A stretch of 64,000 nucleotides of DNA, from positions 248,001 to 312,000 of the forward strand of contig NZ_CP048433.1 of NCBI RefSeq assembly GCF_010509075.1, given 5' to 3'. The notes under the pieces were generated by a model that was given only the letters and a program-made list of their open reading frames with translations, did not search any database and was not told the DNA's origin. Below, piece after piece: positions 56,043 through 64,000 of the stretch (position 1 is the first letter of the stretch; each line of letters starts with the position of its first letter). Both the position numbers and the translations under genes were made by a program. Source of the DNA: Collinsella aerofaciens ATCC 25986 (GTDB lineage Bacteria > Actinomycetota > Coriobacteriia > Coriobacteriales > Coriobacteriaceae).

Positions 56043-56223
56043 GTTCGCTCCCTTGTTCGGTCGGAATCAAATGGGTCTTTAAGCCAGCATTATAAAGATG
56101 CCCGGGCCGACCCTATGTCGAACCCGGGCGGGCGATGCAATCTTTACGCAAATGCAAGCAAATGTTCACACGTCAACAATTGACAGGCACCAGCTCGCCG
56201 CCAGAAGCGGCCGCGGCGACAGG

Positions 56224-57558
56224 CTAGTCCTCCATGCCGAGGTCGATCGTGGTGCCCTCGAAGATTTTGTTGACGGTGCGGACGGCGCACATCTTGCCAC
56301 ACATGGTGCAAGTGCCCTCGGTGGCGGCGGGGGACTCCTCGTAGCGCTTCTTGCCCGTAACCGGGTCGAGCGCGCACTCCCACATGGCGTCCCAGTCAAG
56401 CTTGCGGCGTGCCTGGCCCATCTTGTCGTCCATGTCGCGGGCGTGGGGCACCTTTTTGGCGATGTCGGCGGCGTGTGCGGCGATCTTGGTGGCCATGAGG
56501 CCGTCGAGCACATCCTGGGCGTTGGGCAGGCATAGGTGCTCTGCCGGTGTCACGTAGCACAGGAAGTCGGCACCGGAGCTGGCGGAGATGGCGCCGCCGA
56601 TGGCAGCGGTGATGTGGTCGTAACCCACGCCGATATCGGTCACCAGCGGCCCGAGCACATAGAACGGAGCATTGTGGCACAGGCGCTTCTGCAGTTTCAT
56701 GTTGGCGGCGATCTCGTCGAGCGCCATGTGACCCGGGCCCTCGACCATGACCTGGACGCCGGCGGCCCAAGCGCGCTTGCACAGCTTGCCCAGCTCGATC
56801 ATCTCAGCGGTCTCGGTGGCGTCGTTGGAGTCGTAGAGGCAGCCCGGGCGGCAGGAGTCGCCGAGCGAAATCGTCACGTCGTACTCGTGGCAAATCTCGA
56901 GCAACTCGTCGTAGAACTCATAGAACGGGTTCTCGTTACCGGTGACCTCCATCCAGCCAAACAGCAGTGAGCCGCCGCGGCTCACGATGTTCATCAGGCG
57001 GCCGGTCTCCTTAAAGGTCTTGGTGACCGACTTGTTGATGCCGCAGTGAATGGTCATAAAGTCCACGCCGTCCTCGGCATGCGCGCGCACGACTTCGAAC
57101 AGGTCGTCCTTGGTGAGCTTGACCAGCGGCTTTTCCATGTAGCCGATGGCGTCGTACATGGGGACGGTGCCTACCATGAGCGGCGTCTCGTCGATGAGCT
57201 GCTGGCGGAACTGGCGCGTCTTGCCCGAGTTGGAGAGGTCCATGATGGCGTCGGCGCCAAAGTCCTCGGCGATCTTGACCTTCTTCCATTCCTCGGCGGC
57301 ATCGGCCTTGTCGCCCGAGATGCCCAAGTTTACGTTGACCTTGGTGGACAGGCCCTCACCGACGCCAAAGGCGCGCATGCCCTTTTTGATGTGCACAATA
57401 TTGGCGGGAATGGCGATGCGGCCGTCGGCCACGCGCTCGCGGATGTACTCGGGGTCGCGATGCTCGCGCTCGGCGACTTCCTTCATCTGCGGCGTGATCT
57501 GCCCGGCACGGGCGAAGTCGATTTGCGTGACGAGCTTGGGCTCGGTCTGTGTGCTCAT
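56224..57558 (-). CDS. thiC: Phosphomethylpyrimidine synthase ThiC
   Basis: 444 residues, radical-SAM enzyme converting AIR to HMP-P. Conserved segments: NVNLGISGDKAD, MDLSNSGKT, GTVPMYDAIGY, TIHCGINKS, MVEGPGHMALDEIAANM and GGAISASSGADFLCYVTPAEH. The C-terminal iron-sulphur cysteines read CTMCGKMC, that is CX2CX3C, one residue shorter than the CX2CX4C of E. coli ThiC; whether this is normal for this subfamily I cannot tell. The ATG at 57558 has AGGGAG upstream; an earlier ATG at 57582 lies within the riboswitch and is rejected. Confidence 0.95.
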   Translation of the reverse strand: MSTQTEPKLVTQIDFARAGQITPQMKEVAEREHRDPEYIRERVADGRIAIPANIVHIKKGMRAFGVGEGLSTKVNVNLGISGDKADAAEEWKKVKIAEDFGADAIMDLSNSGKTRQFRQQLIDETPLMVGTVPMYDAIGYMEKPLVKLTKDDLFEVVRAHAEDGVDFMTIHCGINKSVTKTFKETGRLMNIVSRGGSLLFGWMEVTGNENPFYEFYDELLEICHEYDVTISLGDSCRPGCLYDSNDATETAEMIELGKLCKRAWAAGVQVMVEGPGHMALDEIAANMKLQKRLCHNAPFYVLGPLVTDIGVGYDHITAAIGGAISASSGADFLCYVTPAEHLCLPNAQDVLDGLMATKIAAHAADIAKKVPHARDMDDKMGQARRKLDWDAMWECALDPVTGKKRYEESPAATEGTCTMCGKMCAVRTVNKIFEGTTIDLGMED

Positions 57559-57577
57559 TGGCACGGCTCCCTTCGTT

Positions 57578-57661
57578 GGCATTACCCATATCAGGTTTGC
57601 GGGTCAGGGCGGGCGCGCCCAGTCTCAGCCTGCCGTCTTGTCCTGCAAGCTCCCCGTTTAT
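57578..57661 (-). promoter_or_regulatory. TPP riboswitch (THI element) upstream of thiC
   Basis: On the minus strand the conserved parts appear in order: ACGGGGAGC, GGCTGAGA, GACCCGC, AACCTGATATGGGTAATGCC. These form the helices P1-P5 of the TPP aptamer. It ends about 20 bases before the thiC start, so TPP binding probably masks the ribosome site. Confidence 0.95.
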
Positions 57662-57729
57662 GTAATGGGCTCAAGTATAGCCTGAATGGGTACGATTGGG
57701 CCAACGAGCGTGCCTGTGGGGAGGCGAAC

Positions 57730-58251
57730 ATGGAAGACAAGCATCTATATCGAGAGACGCAATGGGACGTATCGGCCGAGGAAAGCCGTGCGCACCATGG
57801 CCTTGTCGCGATCGGTTTTGCGGTGCTTGCCGTGCTGGTGATTGCCTTTTGTATCTGGACGTTTGGTGGTCGCGGCGGCGCTGCATGGGAGTTCGAGGCT
57901 GATGATAGCCTACCGATTATGACGGTGAGGAGTACTGGCGGTAATGCCAATACGCTCGCCGTTCCGGGCGATTATTGGTACCCGTGCGATGAGTTTGTGC
58001 AGTTGCAGCTGAGTGGTGGGTCTATTCCTGGTGAGGAAATCGAACGCGTGACGTATGATGCGACGTTCAAAACGTTGACGGTGAAGCTCAAAGATCAAGG
58101 GGATGTGCCCACGACGATGGATATCGCGCTGACGGAATGGCGCCTGGAGCCCCCGTCGGGTGTTGCGGTGTCCGAGGTCGAGCACGTCAAGATTGTCTAT
58201 CAGGACGGTTCGACAAACGGGATTGCAAAGGCCGACGGTCTAGCAGAATAG
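57730..58251 (+). CDS. Hypothetical single-pass membrane protein
   Basis: 173 residues. A cytoplasmic N-terminus of about 23 residues precedes one transmembrane helix (LVAIGFAVLAVLVIAFCIW), then an outside beta-rich domain of about 125 residues. GGGGAGG lies five bases before the ATG. Divergent from thiC. Not recognised. Confidence 0.75.
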   Translation: MEDKHLYRETQWDVSAEESRAHHGLVAIGFAVLAVLVIAFCIWTFGGRGGAAWEFEADDSLPIMTVRSTGGNANTLAVPGDYWYPCDEFVQLQLSGGSIPGEEIERVTYDATFKTLTVKLKDQGDVPTTMDIALTEWRLEPPSGVAVSEVEHVKIVYQDGSTNGIAKADGLAE

Positions 58252-58281
58252 GTGTCGAGCCTAGCAGCCAATTCATAAAAG

Positions 58282-58342
58282 TTGCGGTGGAATAGTTCCT
58301 GATTGTGCGAAAAAGGCTCAAATAGGAATTATTCCACCGCAA
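58282..58342. repeat. Palindrome with TTGCGGTGGAATA arms, between convergent genes
   Basis: 19-bp arms at 58282-58300 and 58324-58342, paired except for one G-U. It sits between the rightward membrane-protein gene and the leftward yaaA, so it may end both transcripts. It shares TTGCGGTGGAATA with 59217. Confidence 0.8.
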
Positions 58343-58385
58343 GTTATATAGAGAAGGCTGAGCGGGTCAGTGTTGGGTGCCGGCT

Positions 58386-59195
58386 CTAGAGCATCTGTTC
58401 GTTGATGAACATGAGGGTGCCTAGGTATGAGAGCTCGGGGATGTGCCGATAGCCGATGTTGAATGCGGTAAGTTCGCTTGCATCCTCGAGCTTGTTTTCT
58501 GCCATCCACCGCACCATGGAGCCGCGCGCCTTTTTGCTGGCGGTCGACCGTTGGATGGGCTTCCCGTTGCGGATACCCTCGCCAAAGAGGCATGTGACGA
58601 CCGTGGCGTCGTTCGCGAGGTGGGGCAGAACGGCTTTGGCATACTCTACGCTGGCGAGGTTGACGATCGTGGTGTTTGAGCCTGCCGGGGCGATAGCCCG
58701 CGCGAGCTTGTCGCTCCAAAACGCGTAGAGGTCTCGGGCATCGTCAACGGCGAGCTTCGCGCCCATCTCCAGCCGATACGGTTCGACGGCATGAAAGGGA
58801 CGAACGCACCCGTAGAGGCCGGAGAGGATCCACAGATGGTCTTGCAGCCATGCGAGCTGCGTGGAATCCATCACCTCGGGTGCCATGCTCTGGTATTGAA
58901 TGCCGTGATAGGACATGACGGCAGGGGAGAGGTGACGGGCGAGTGCGGGATTGTCGAGATCGCCGCTTTTCAGGATGGGCCCGAACTCATGCAGTGTGTT
59001 GAGGCAAGGTCCCAGCAGTTTGTCACTCACGTTCCACAGCGCCTGCAGGCCGCCGCTGCCTTCATTCCGCTCGATATCTAGCAGTGCGCGGTGGAGGCGA
59101 GCCGTCTCGCGCACAAAGGGTGGGATGCCCAGGACTTCAAAAGCATCTTGGGCCGCGCGCATCTGCTTGGCGGGCGAAATGATGACCTGCAGCAT
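58386..59195 (-). CDS. yaaA: Peroxide stress protein YaaA (DUF328)
   Basis: 269 residues. Begins MLQVIISPAKQM, the family signature, and continues with SYHGIQYQSM, WILSGLYGCVRPFHAVEPYR, FWSDKLARAI, NLASVEYAKAV and the C-terminal EGIRNGKPIQRSTASKKARG. In E. coli YaaA lowers free iron during peroxide stress. The ATG at 59195 has GGAG upstream; the longer open frame to 59393 runs through the palindrome and is not coding. Confidence 0.93.
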   Translation of the reverse strand: MLQVIISPAKQMRAAQDAFEVLGIPPFVRETARLHRALLDIERNEGSGGLQALWNVSDKLLGPCLNTLHEFGPILKSGDLDNPALARHLSPAVMSYHGIQYQSMAPEVMDSTQLAWLQDHLWILSGLYGCVRPFHAVEPYRLEMGAKLAVDDARDLYAFWSDKLARAIAPAGSNTTIVNLASVEYAKAVLPHLANDATVVTCLFGEGIRNGKPIQRSTASKKARGSMVRWMAENKLEDASELTAFNIGYRHIPELSYLGTLMFINEQML

Positions 59196-59215
59196 GGACT
59201 CTCCTCTGCCAAAAA

Positions 59216-59282
59216 AGTTGCGGTGGAATACGGTCTGTTTTGGCCGTTTATGGGCCAGTTTAGTCCGTATTTCACCGCAACT
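59216..59282. repeat. Palindrome with AGTTGCGGTGGAATACGG arms
   Basis: 18-bp arms at 59216-59233 and 59265-59282 with one mismatch, and an inner TGGCC / GGCCA pair. It lies between the aminopeptidase stop and the yaaA start, both leftward. Confidence 0.8.
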
Positions 59283-59295
59283 GATGAAGGGTTGG

Positions 59296-60693
59296 TTAGG
59301 CTCGCTCGATGAAGGCCTTGTAACCGCGATATGCCTCGTAGATGTCGGCCTTGTTGGCGACCTCCCACAGGGCGTGCATGGACAGGACGGCAACGCCGGA
59401 GTCGATGACGTTCATGCCGTACTTGGCCATGATGTAGGCGATGGTGCCGCCGCCACCAGCGTTGACGCGGCCGAGCTCGCAGGTCTGGAAGTCCACGCCG
59501 GCCTCGTCCATGATGTCGCGGACGAGGGCCACATACTCGGCGTCGGCGTCGTTAGAGCCGCCCTTGCCGCGGCTGCCCGTGTACTTGTTAAAGCACAGGC
59601 CGCGACCCATGAAGGCGGCGTTCTTGGTCTCGAACTTGCCGGCATAGCCCGGGTCGAAGCCGGCGGACACGTCGGAGGAGAGCATACGGCTGCGGGCGAG
59701 CGCGCGGCGCAGAGCCAGCGGGCTGTCCTCGCCGGCGAGCATCATGATCTCGGCGACGGTGTTCTCGAAGAAGCGACTCGTCATGCCGGTGGCACCCACG
59801 GAACCGATCTCCTCCTTGTCGACGATGAGCGTGATGCTCGTGCGCTCCACGTTGGTGACGTTGATCTGGGCGAGCATGGAGGGGTAGGCACAGACGCGGT
59901 CGTCATGGCCATAGCCCAGAATCATGGAGCGGTCGAGGCCCATGTCGCGGGCGGGGCCGGCGGGCACGACCTCGATCTCGGCGGAGAGGAAGTCCTCCTC
60001 CTCGACGTCGTACTGCTCCTTGAGGATATCCAGGAACATCTGCTTGACGGGCTCCTTGGGGGCGTCCTTGTCGTCCTCGTCAAACTTGACGGGGCGGCCG
60101 CCCACGATCACGTCGAGAATCTCGGCATCGACGGCGTCCTTGGCAGGCTTGGACATCTGCTCGCTCGAGAGGTGGATCAGCAGGTCGGAGATGGTAAAGA
60201 CCGGGTCGTCCGCCTTGTCGCCGATATTGATGTCGACGGTGGTACCGTCCTTTTTGCAGATGACGCCCACGAGTGCGAGCGGGGAGGCCACCCAGTGGTA
60301 GCTCTTGACGCCACCGTAGTAGTGCGTGTCGAGGTAGGCCATGTCGCCGGCCTCGAAGGCGGGGTTCTGCTTAAGGTCTAGGCGCGGCGAGTCCACGTGG
60401 GCGCCCAGGATGTTAAAGCCCTGCCCGAGCGGGGCGGTGCCCAGGTTGACGAGCATGAGGTCCTTGCCGTGATTGGCGGCGTACACCTTGTCGCCTGCCT
60501 TGAGCTCGCGGCCTTCGGCGATCACGGTCTCCAGGTCGACGTATCCCGCCTCCTCGGCCATCTTGATGCCGGTCTTGACGCACAGGCGCTCGGTCTTGTT
60601 CTCGCTCAAAAACTGCTTATAGCCGCGGCAAAGCTCCTCGAGCTCCTCGACTTGCTGTGGCGTGTACTTTTTCCATGCGCAGGGACGCTCCAT
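59296..60693 (-). CDS. M18-family (aspartyl-type) aminopeptidase
   Basis: 465 residues, zinc metallopeptidase. Metal and catalytic positions are seen in ILGAHVDSPRLDLK, IVDKEEIGSVGATG, YGHDDRVCAYPSML and GVAVLSMHALWEVANKAD. Members remove acidic or other N-terminal residues from peptides in the cytoplasm. The ATG at 60693 has AAAGGAG upstream; the long upstream open frame overlapping polA is a shadow. Confidence 0.93.
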   Translation of the reverse strand: MERPCAWKKYTPQQVEELEELCRGYKQFLSENKTERLCVKTGIKMAEEAGYVDLETVIAEGRELKAGDKVYAANHGKDLMLVNLGTAPLGQGFNILGAHVDSPRLDLKQNPAFEAGDMAYLDTHYYGGVKSYHWVASPLALVGVICKKDGTTVDINIGDKADDPVFTISDLLIHLSSEQMSKPAKDAVDAEILDVIVGGRPVKFDEDDKDAPKEPVKQMFLDILKEQYDVEEEDFLSAEIEVVPAGPARDMGLDRSMILGYGHDDRVCAYPSMLAQINVTNVERTSITLIVDKEEIGSVGATGMTSRFFENTVAEIMMLAGEDSPLALRRALARSRMLSSDVSAGFDPGYAGKFETKNAAFMGRGLCFNKYTGSRGKGGSNDADAEYVALVRDIMDEAGVDFQTCELGRVNAGGGGTIAYIMAKYGMNVIDSGVAVLSMHALWEVANKADIYEAYRGYKAFIERA

Positions 60694-60859
60694 GACGCAG
60701 GCTCCTTTCGGATCGATCGTGCTGGTTGATGTACCGTGAGCCATCGTATCACGCGCGGGCTCACGGTGGCGGGGGAGCTTGATGTGAGGTGGCCGCGGGG
60801 CGGGGAGCGTGTAAACTGGAGTGAGCAAACCGTGCCCAGCCCAAAGCGAGGTATTCAAT

Positions 60860-63610
60860 ATGTCTGACAAGCGCCGCACCTTTGCCGTTATCGACGGCAA
60901 CTCGCTCATGCATCGCGCCTTCCACGCCGTGCCGCCGACCATGAACGCGCCGGACGGTCGCCCCACCAACGCGATCTTTGGCTTTCTGAACATGTTTCTC
61001 AAGATGATTGATGCCTTTAACCCCGACGGCGTCGTCGTGGCGTTTGACAAGGGCAAACCGCGCGTGCGCATGGAGATGCTGCCGCAGTATAAGGCGCAAC
61101 GCCCGCCCATGGACCCCGATCTGCATGCGCAGTTCCCTATGATTAAGGAGCTGCTCGCCGCGCTCAACGTGCCGATTCTGCAGTCCGAGGGCTGGGAAGG
61201 CGATGACATCCTGGGAACCATGGCGCGCCTGGGTGAAGAGGCCGGCTGCGACATGCTACTGGTGACCGGCGACCGCGACATGTATCAACTCGTGACCGAG
61301 CACGTCAACGTGGTCTCGACCCGCAAGGGCCTGTCCGACGTGGCGATTATGACGCCCGAGAGCGTGGACGACCTGTATCACGGCATTACGCCGGCGCTCG
61401 TGCCCGATTTTTACGGTCTAAAGGGCGATACGTCGGACAACATTCCCGGCGTACCGGGCATTGGGCCCAAAAAGGCGAGCGCGCTCATCGCACAGTACGG
61501 CAGCTTGGACGAGGTCATCGCGCATGCCGACGAGGTCAAGGGCAAGATGGGCGAGAACCTGCGTGCGCACATCGACGATGCGCTGCTGAGCCGCAAGGTC
61601 GCAACCATTCGCACCGATGCGCCCGTCGAGCTCGACTTTGACGAAACGTCCTTCCCGGCGTTTTCTGCCGACGAAGTGTCCGCGGCGCTGGGCACGCTTG
61701 GTATCACCGCCATGCAGAACCGTTTCTTGGCGCTGATCGGCGGCGAGGGCGGGGCTGCTGCTGCCTCCAGTGTGTTTGAGATACCTGCGATGGTTCGCGC
61801 AGCCGCCGGCGATGCCGACGCGCTTGGTGCCGTTGCGGCTGAGGTCTCCCGCGCGATTGATGCCGGCGAGTGGGTCGCCGCCGTGGTGGACGACGACAAG
61901 GAAGAGGGCGCGCTCTTTGGACTGACGCGCACGCTGTGGTTGGCGACGTCCAAGGGCCTGTTCGCGCTCGAGGAGGGCGACGGCGGTACCACTGCCGTAG
62001 TCGATGGCTTCAACTTCGCCCACGGCGTGATTGCCGGCGTGCTTGCGCGCCTGTTTGTGGAGGGCCGCGTGGCGAGCCCGGATATGAAGGCGTTGTTGCA
62101 CGAGCTTTCGCCCATCGATTCTTCTGAACTCGAGCTCATGGATCCGCTCGCTACCGATTCCACGCGTATCTTCGATACCGTGGTCGCTGCCTATCTGCTG
62201 GATTCCGATCGCTCCGAGTTCGATGAGGCATATCTTGCCGATACGTATCTGCAGATGGCGCTGCCTGCGGCGTGCGGCGCAGAGGGTGCTGGTGAGGACG
62301 CTCCGGCGCCTGCCGCCCGTACTGCGGCTCTGACGCTGGCGCTCGTGGCACCGTTGCGCGAGTGCATGGCCCGTGAGAATGCCGCCAACGTGTTCGATGG
62401 CATCGAGATGCCGCTCGTTCCGGTACTTGCCAAGATGGAGCGCGCGGGCATGCTCGTGGACCCCGACCGTCTGCACAGTCTGTCCGAGGGTCTGGCGACC
62501 CAGATTACCGAGGTTGAGCGCAGTATTCGCGACCTGGCGGGTGACGAGACCTTTAATATTGGCAGTCCCATGCAGCTGTCGCATGTGCTCTTTGATGTGA
62601 TGGGGCTTCCGACCAAGGGCCTCAAGAAGACTAAGCGCGGCTATTATTCGACCAACGCCAAGGTGCTGAGCGACCTTGCGCGTGACCACGAAATCGTGCG
62701 TCTGATCTTGGACTGGCGTGAGAAGTCTAAGATCAAGTCCACCTATCTGGACACCCTGGGCCCGCTACGCCGTGGTGACGGTCGCGTACACACTACGTAC
62801 AACCAGACCATCACGGCAACGGGGCGTCTGTCCTCGAGCGACCCGAACCTGCAGAACATCCCGACGCGCTCGGAGCTGGGTCGTACCGTTAAGACGGCGT
62901 TTTCGGCAGGCGAGGGAAGCGTCTTTTTGGCGGTGGACTACTCGCAGATCGAGCTGCGTCTGCTGGCGCATCTCTCGGGTGACGAGCACTTGGTGCGCGC
63001 CTTTAACGAGGGCGAGGACTTCCATGCCGAGACGGCGGCGCGCGTGTTCGGTGTGCCGGTGTCCGAGGTAACGCCCGACCTGCGCAGTCGCGCCAAGGCC
63101 GTGAACTTTGGCATCGTGTATGGCCAGCAGGCCTACGGCCTGTCGCAGTCGCTGCATATCTCGATGGCCGAGGCACGCGACATGATCGACCGCTACTACG
63201 AGGCCTACCCGGGCGTGCGCACGTTCCTCGACAACGTGGTGGCACGCGCCAAGCAGACGGGCTACGCCGAGACCATGTACGGCCGCCGTCGTCATATTCC
63301 GGAGCTCAAGGCCAAAAACCCGCAACTCCGCGGCTTTGGCGAGCGCACGGCCATGAACCATCCCATGCAGGGCACCGCAGCAGACATCATCAAGATCGCC
63401 ATGGCCCGCGTAAGTCGTCGCCTGGAAGAAGAAGGCTTTGCCGCCCACATGATCTTGCAGGTACACGACGAACTGGACTTTGAGTGCCCCGTCGACGAAG
63501 TCGAGCGCCTCACCGCCATGGTCCGCGACGTCATGGAACACGTAGTAGACCTCCGCGTCCCCCTAATCGCCGAAGCCAGCACCGGCATAACCTGGGCCGA
63601 CGCCAAATAG
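60860..63610 (+). CDS. polA: DNA polymerase I
   Basis: 916 residues. The 5' nuclease domain (about 1-290) starts FAVIDGNSLMHRAFHAV and has VTGDRDMYQLV and GLKGDTSDNIPGVPGIGPKK. The middle domain (about 310-500) lacks the DxE motif of the proofreading exonuclease and is probably inactive. The polymerase domain has motif A VFLAVDYSQIELR, the O-helix RAKAVNFGIVYG, and motif C LQVHDELDFECP. It processes Okazaki fragments and repair gaps. Confidence 0.97.
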   Translation: MSDKRRTFAVIDGNSLMHRAFHAVPPTMNAPDGRPTNAIFGFLNMFLKMIDAFNPDGVVVAFDKGKPRVRMEMLPQYKAQRPPMDPDLHAQFPMIKELLAALNVPILQSEGWEGDDILGTMARLGEEAGCDMLLVTGDRDMYQLVTEHVNVVSTRKGLSDVAIMTPESVDDLYHGITPALVPDFYGLKGDTSDNIPGVPGIGPKKASALIAQYGSLDEVIAHADEVKGKMGENLRAHIDDALLSRKVATIRTDAPVELDFDETSFPAFSADEVSAALGTLGITAMQNRFLALIGGEGGAAAASSVFEIPAMVRAAAGDADALGAVAAEVSRAIDAGEWVAAVVDDDKEEGALFGLTRTLWLATSKGLFALEEGDGGTTAVVDGFNFAHGVIAGVLARLFVEGRVASPDMKALLHELSPIDSSELELMDPLATDSTRIFDTVVAAYLLDSDRSEFDEAYLADTYLQMALPAACGAEGAGEDAPAPAARTAALTLALVAPLRECMARENAANVFDGIEMPLVPVLAKMERAGMLVDPDRLHSLSEGLATQITEVERSIRDLAGDETFNIGSPMQLSHVLFDVMGLPTKGLKKTKRGYYSTNAKVLSDLARDHEIVRLILDWREKSKIKSTYLDTLGPLRRGDGRVHTTYNQTITATGRLSSSDPNLQNIPTRSELGRTVKTAFSAGEGSVFLAVDYSQIELRLLAHLSGDEHLVRAFNEGEDFHAETAARVFGVPVSEVTPDLRSRAKAVNFGIVYGQQAYGLSQSLHISMAEARDMIDRYYEAYPGVRTFLDNVVARAKQTGYAETMYGRRRHIPELKAKNPQLRGFGERTAMNHPMQGTAADIIKIAMARVSRRLEEEGFAAHMILQVHDELDFECPVDEVERLTAMVRDVMEHVVDLRVPLIAEASTGITWADAK

Positions 63611-63640
63611 GGAAGTGCCCACAACCCCAAAGTAACCAAA

Positions 63641-63680
63641 ACAGAGGGGAGCCCCTTCCAAAAAGGGGCTCCCCTCTGTT
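63641..63680 (+). terminator. Terminator after polA
   Basis: Perfect 17-bp arms (63641-63657 and 63663-63679) with a short A-rich loop, then a short T/A stretch. Confidence 0.8.
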
Positions 63681-63746
63681 CAAATAAATTCAGCCAAGTA
63701 TCTAGACACTCAAGAGGCCATCTTGGCGGCAAGCAAAGTCAACATG

Positions 63747-63872
63747 GCCATGCCCGGGGCCGACCGCTTGATTTTTGTAGATTCCGCACGAGCCGAAGAG
63801 CACTAAATGTGCTCTTCGTGCGAGCCCAGGACTTGACCGAGCAAAAATCAAGCGGTCGGCCCCGGGCATGGC
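63747..63872. repeat. Large nested palindrome with 31-bp perfect arms
   Basis: Arms 63747-63777 and 63842-63872 are exact reverse complements; inside is another 10-bp hairpin CGAAGAGCAC / GTGCTCTTCG (63794-63803 and 63809-63818). It lies between convergent polA and the HAD gene. It could be a bidirectional terminator or a small non-autonomous element; no target duplication is seen. Confidence 0.85.
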
Positions 63873-63883
63873 GACGGGATAGA

Positions 63884-64000
63884 TTAACGAGCCGCCAAGA
63901 TGGCGTCGATGAGCGTCAGTACGCCCCCGTCGTTGTTGCTCGGAATGCGCCACTTGGCGTGCACGTTCATGTGCTCTTCGGCATTGTCCACGATAAAGCT
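63884..64000 (-). CDS. HAD-family (Cof-type) hydrolase, C-terminal fragment at window edge
   Basis: 38 residues are visible. SFIVDNAEEHMNVHAKWRIP then SNNDGGVLTLIDAILAAR matches the C-terminal end of Cof-type HAD-IIB phosphatases, where the family has a VxNAxxxxK...(S/T)NxxDGV pattern. The rest lies outside the window. Confidence 0.72.
   Translation of the reverse strand, partial: SFIVDNAEEHMNVHAKWRIPSNNDGGVLTLIDAILAAR

Noticed and set aside
59296-61281. 661-codon version of the M18 aminopeptidase
   Set aside because: The extra N-terminus runs antisense into polA; the ATG at 60693 has a good ribosome site and gives the family length.

Overview
The window looks like a chromosomal segment of a high-GC, gut-type actinobacterium of the class Coriobacteriia, most like Collinsella. 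Reasons: the ftsZ / pgeF / yggS / sepF / yggT / divIVA division cluster, a thiC-thiD unit behind a TPP riboswitch, strong G/C preference at third codon positions, and a phage copy of the actinobacterial-type integration host factor (mIHF). The species call is inference from gene content; no search was run.

Layout. 1-9171: 3' end of ftsZ, pgeF, a complete phosphate ABC operon (pstSCAB-phoU) lying inside the division cluster, then yggS, sepF, yggT (apparent ATC start) and divIVA. 9172-16740: an IS256-family element, a nitroreductase, a second phosphate uptake unit (DUF47 protein plus PiT permease), a Bax-inhibitor-1 protein, a PARG/macro-like protein and an SGNH hydrolase. 16754-55225: an integrated siphovirus-like prophage of about 38.5 kb. 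55212-64000: thiD, thiC with its riboswitch, a membrane-anchored unknown, yaaA, an M18 aminopeptidase, polA and the 3' end of a HAD hydrolase. Several long near-perfect palindromes sit between host genes.

The prophage runs from a leftward integrase, repressor and companion gene, through a divergent control region, into a rightward early region. That region holds an SPFH protein, RusA, Bet, DUF1351, mIHF, SSB, a DUF6291-like protein, a MazG-like protein and many Cys-rich mini-proteins; an IS110 element has landed in it. The late region follows: terminase, portal, a fibre/DGR cassette, a MuF-toxin head protein with putative immunity gene, scaffold, P22-type coat, connectors, tail tube, frameshifted tail chaperone, tape measure, tail tip proteins, holin, amidase. 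The right att core lies in the last codons of thiD.

Three systems stand out. First, a diversity-generating retroelement (DGR): a 541-residue target protein ends in a variable repeat (37857-37969) that differs from a downstream template repeat (38070-38182) at 15 positions, all of them adenines in the template, followed by a DGR-type reverse transcriptase with a YADD centre. Second, the minor head protein (39914-41653) fuses a MuF domain to a C-terminal papain-like toxin domain, followed by a small gene that looks like its immunity protein. Third, an IS110 element carries a roughly 260-nt non-coding leader where a bridge RNA would be expected; removing the element rebuilds a clean stop-start overlap between two phage genes.
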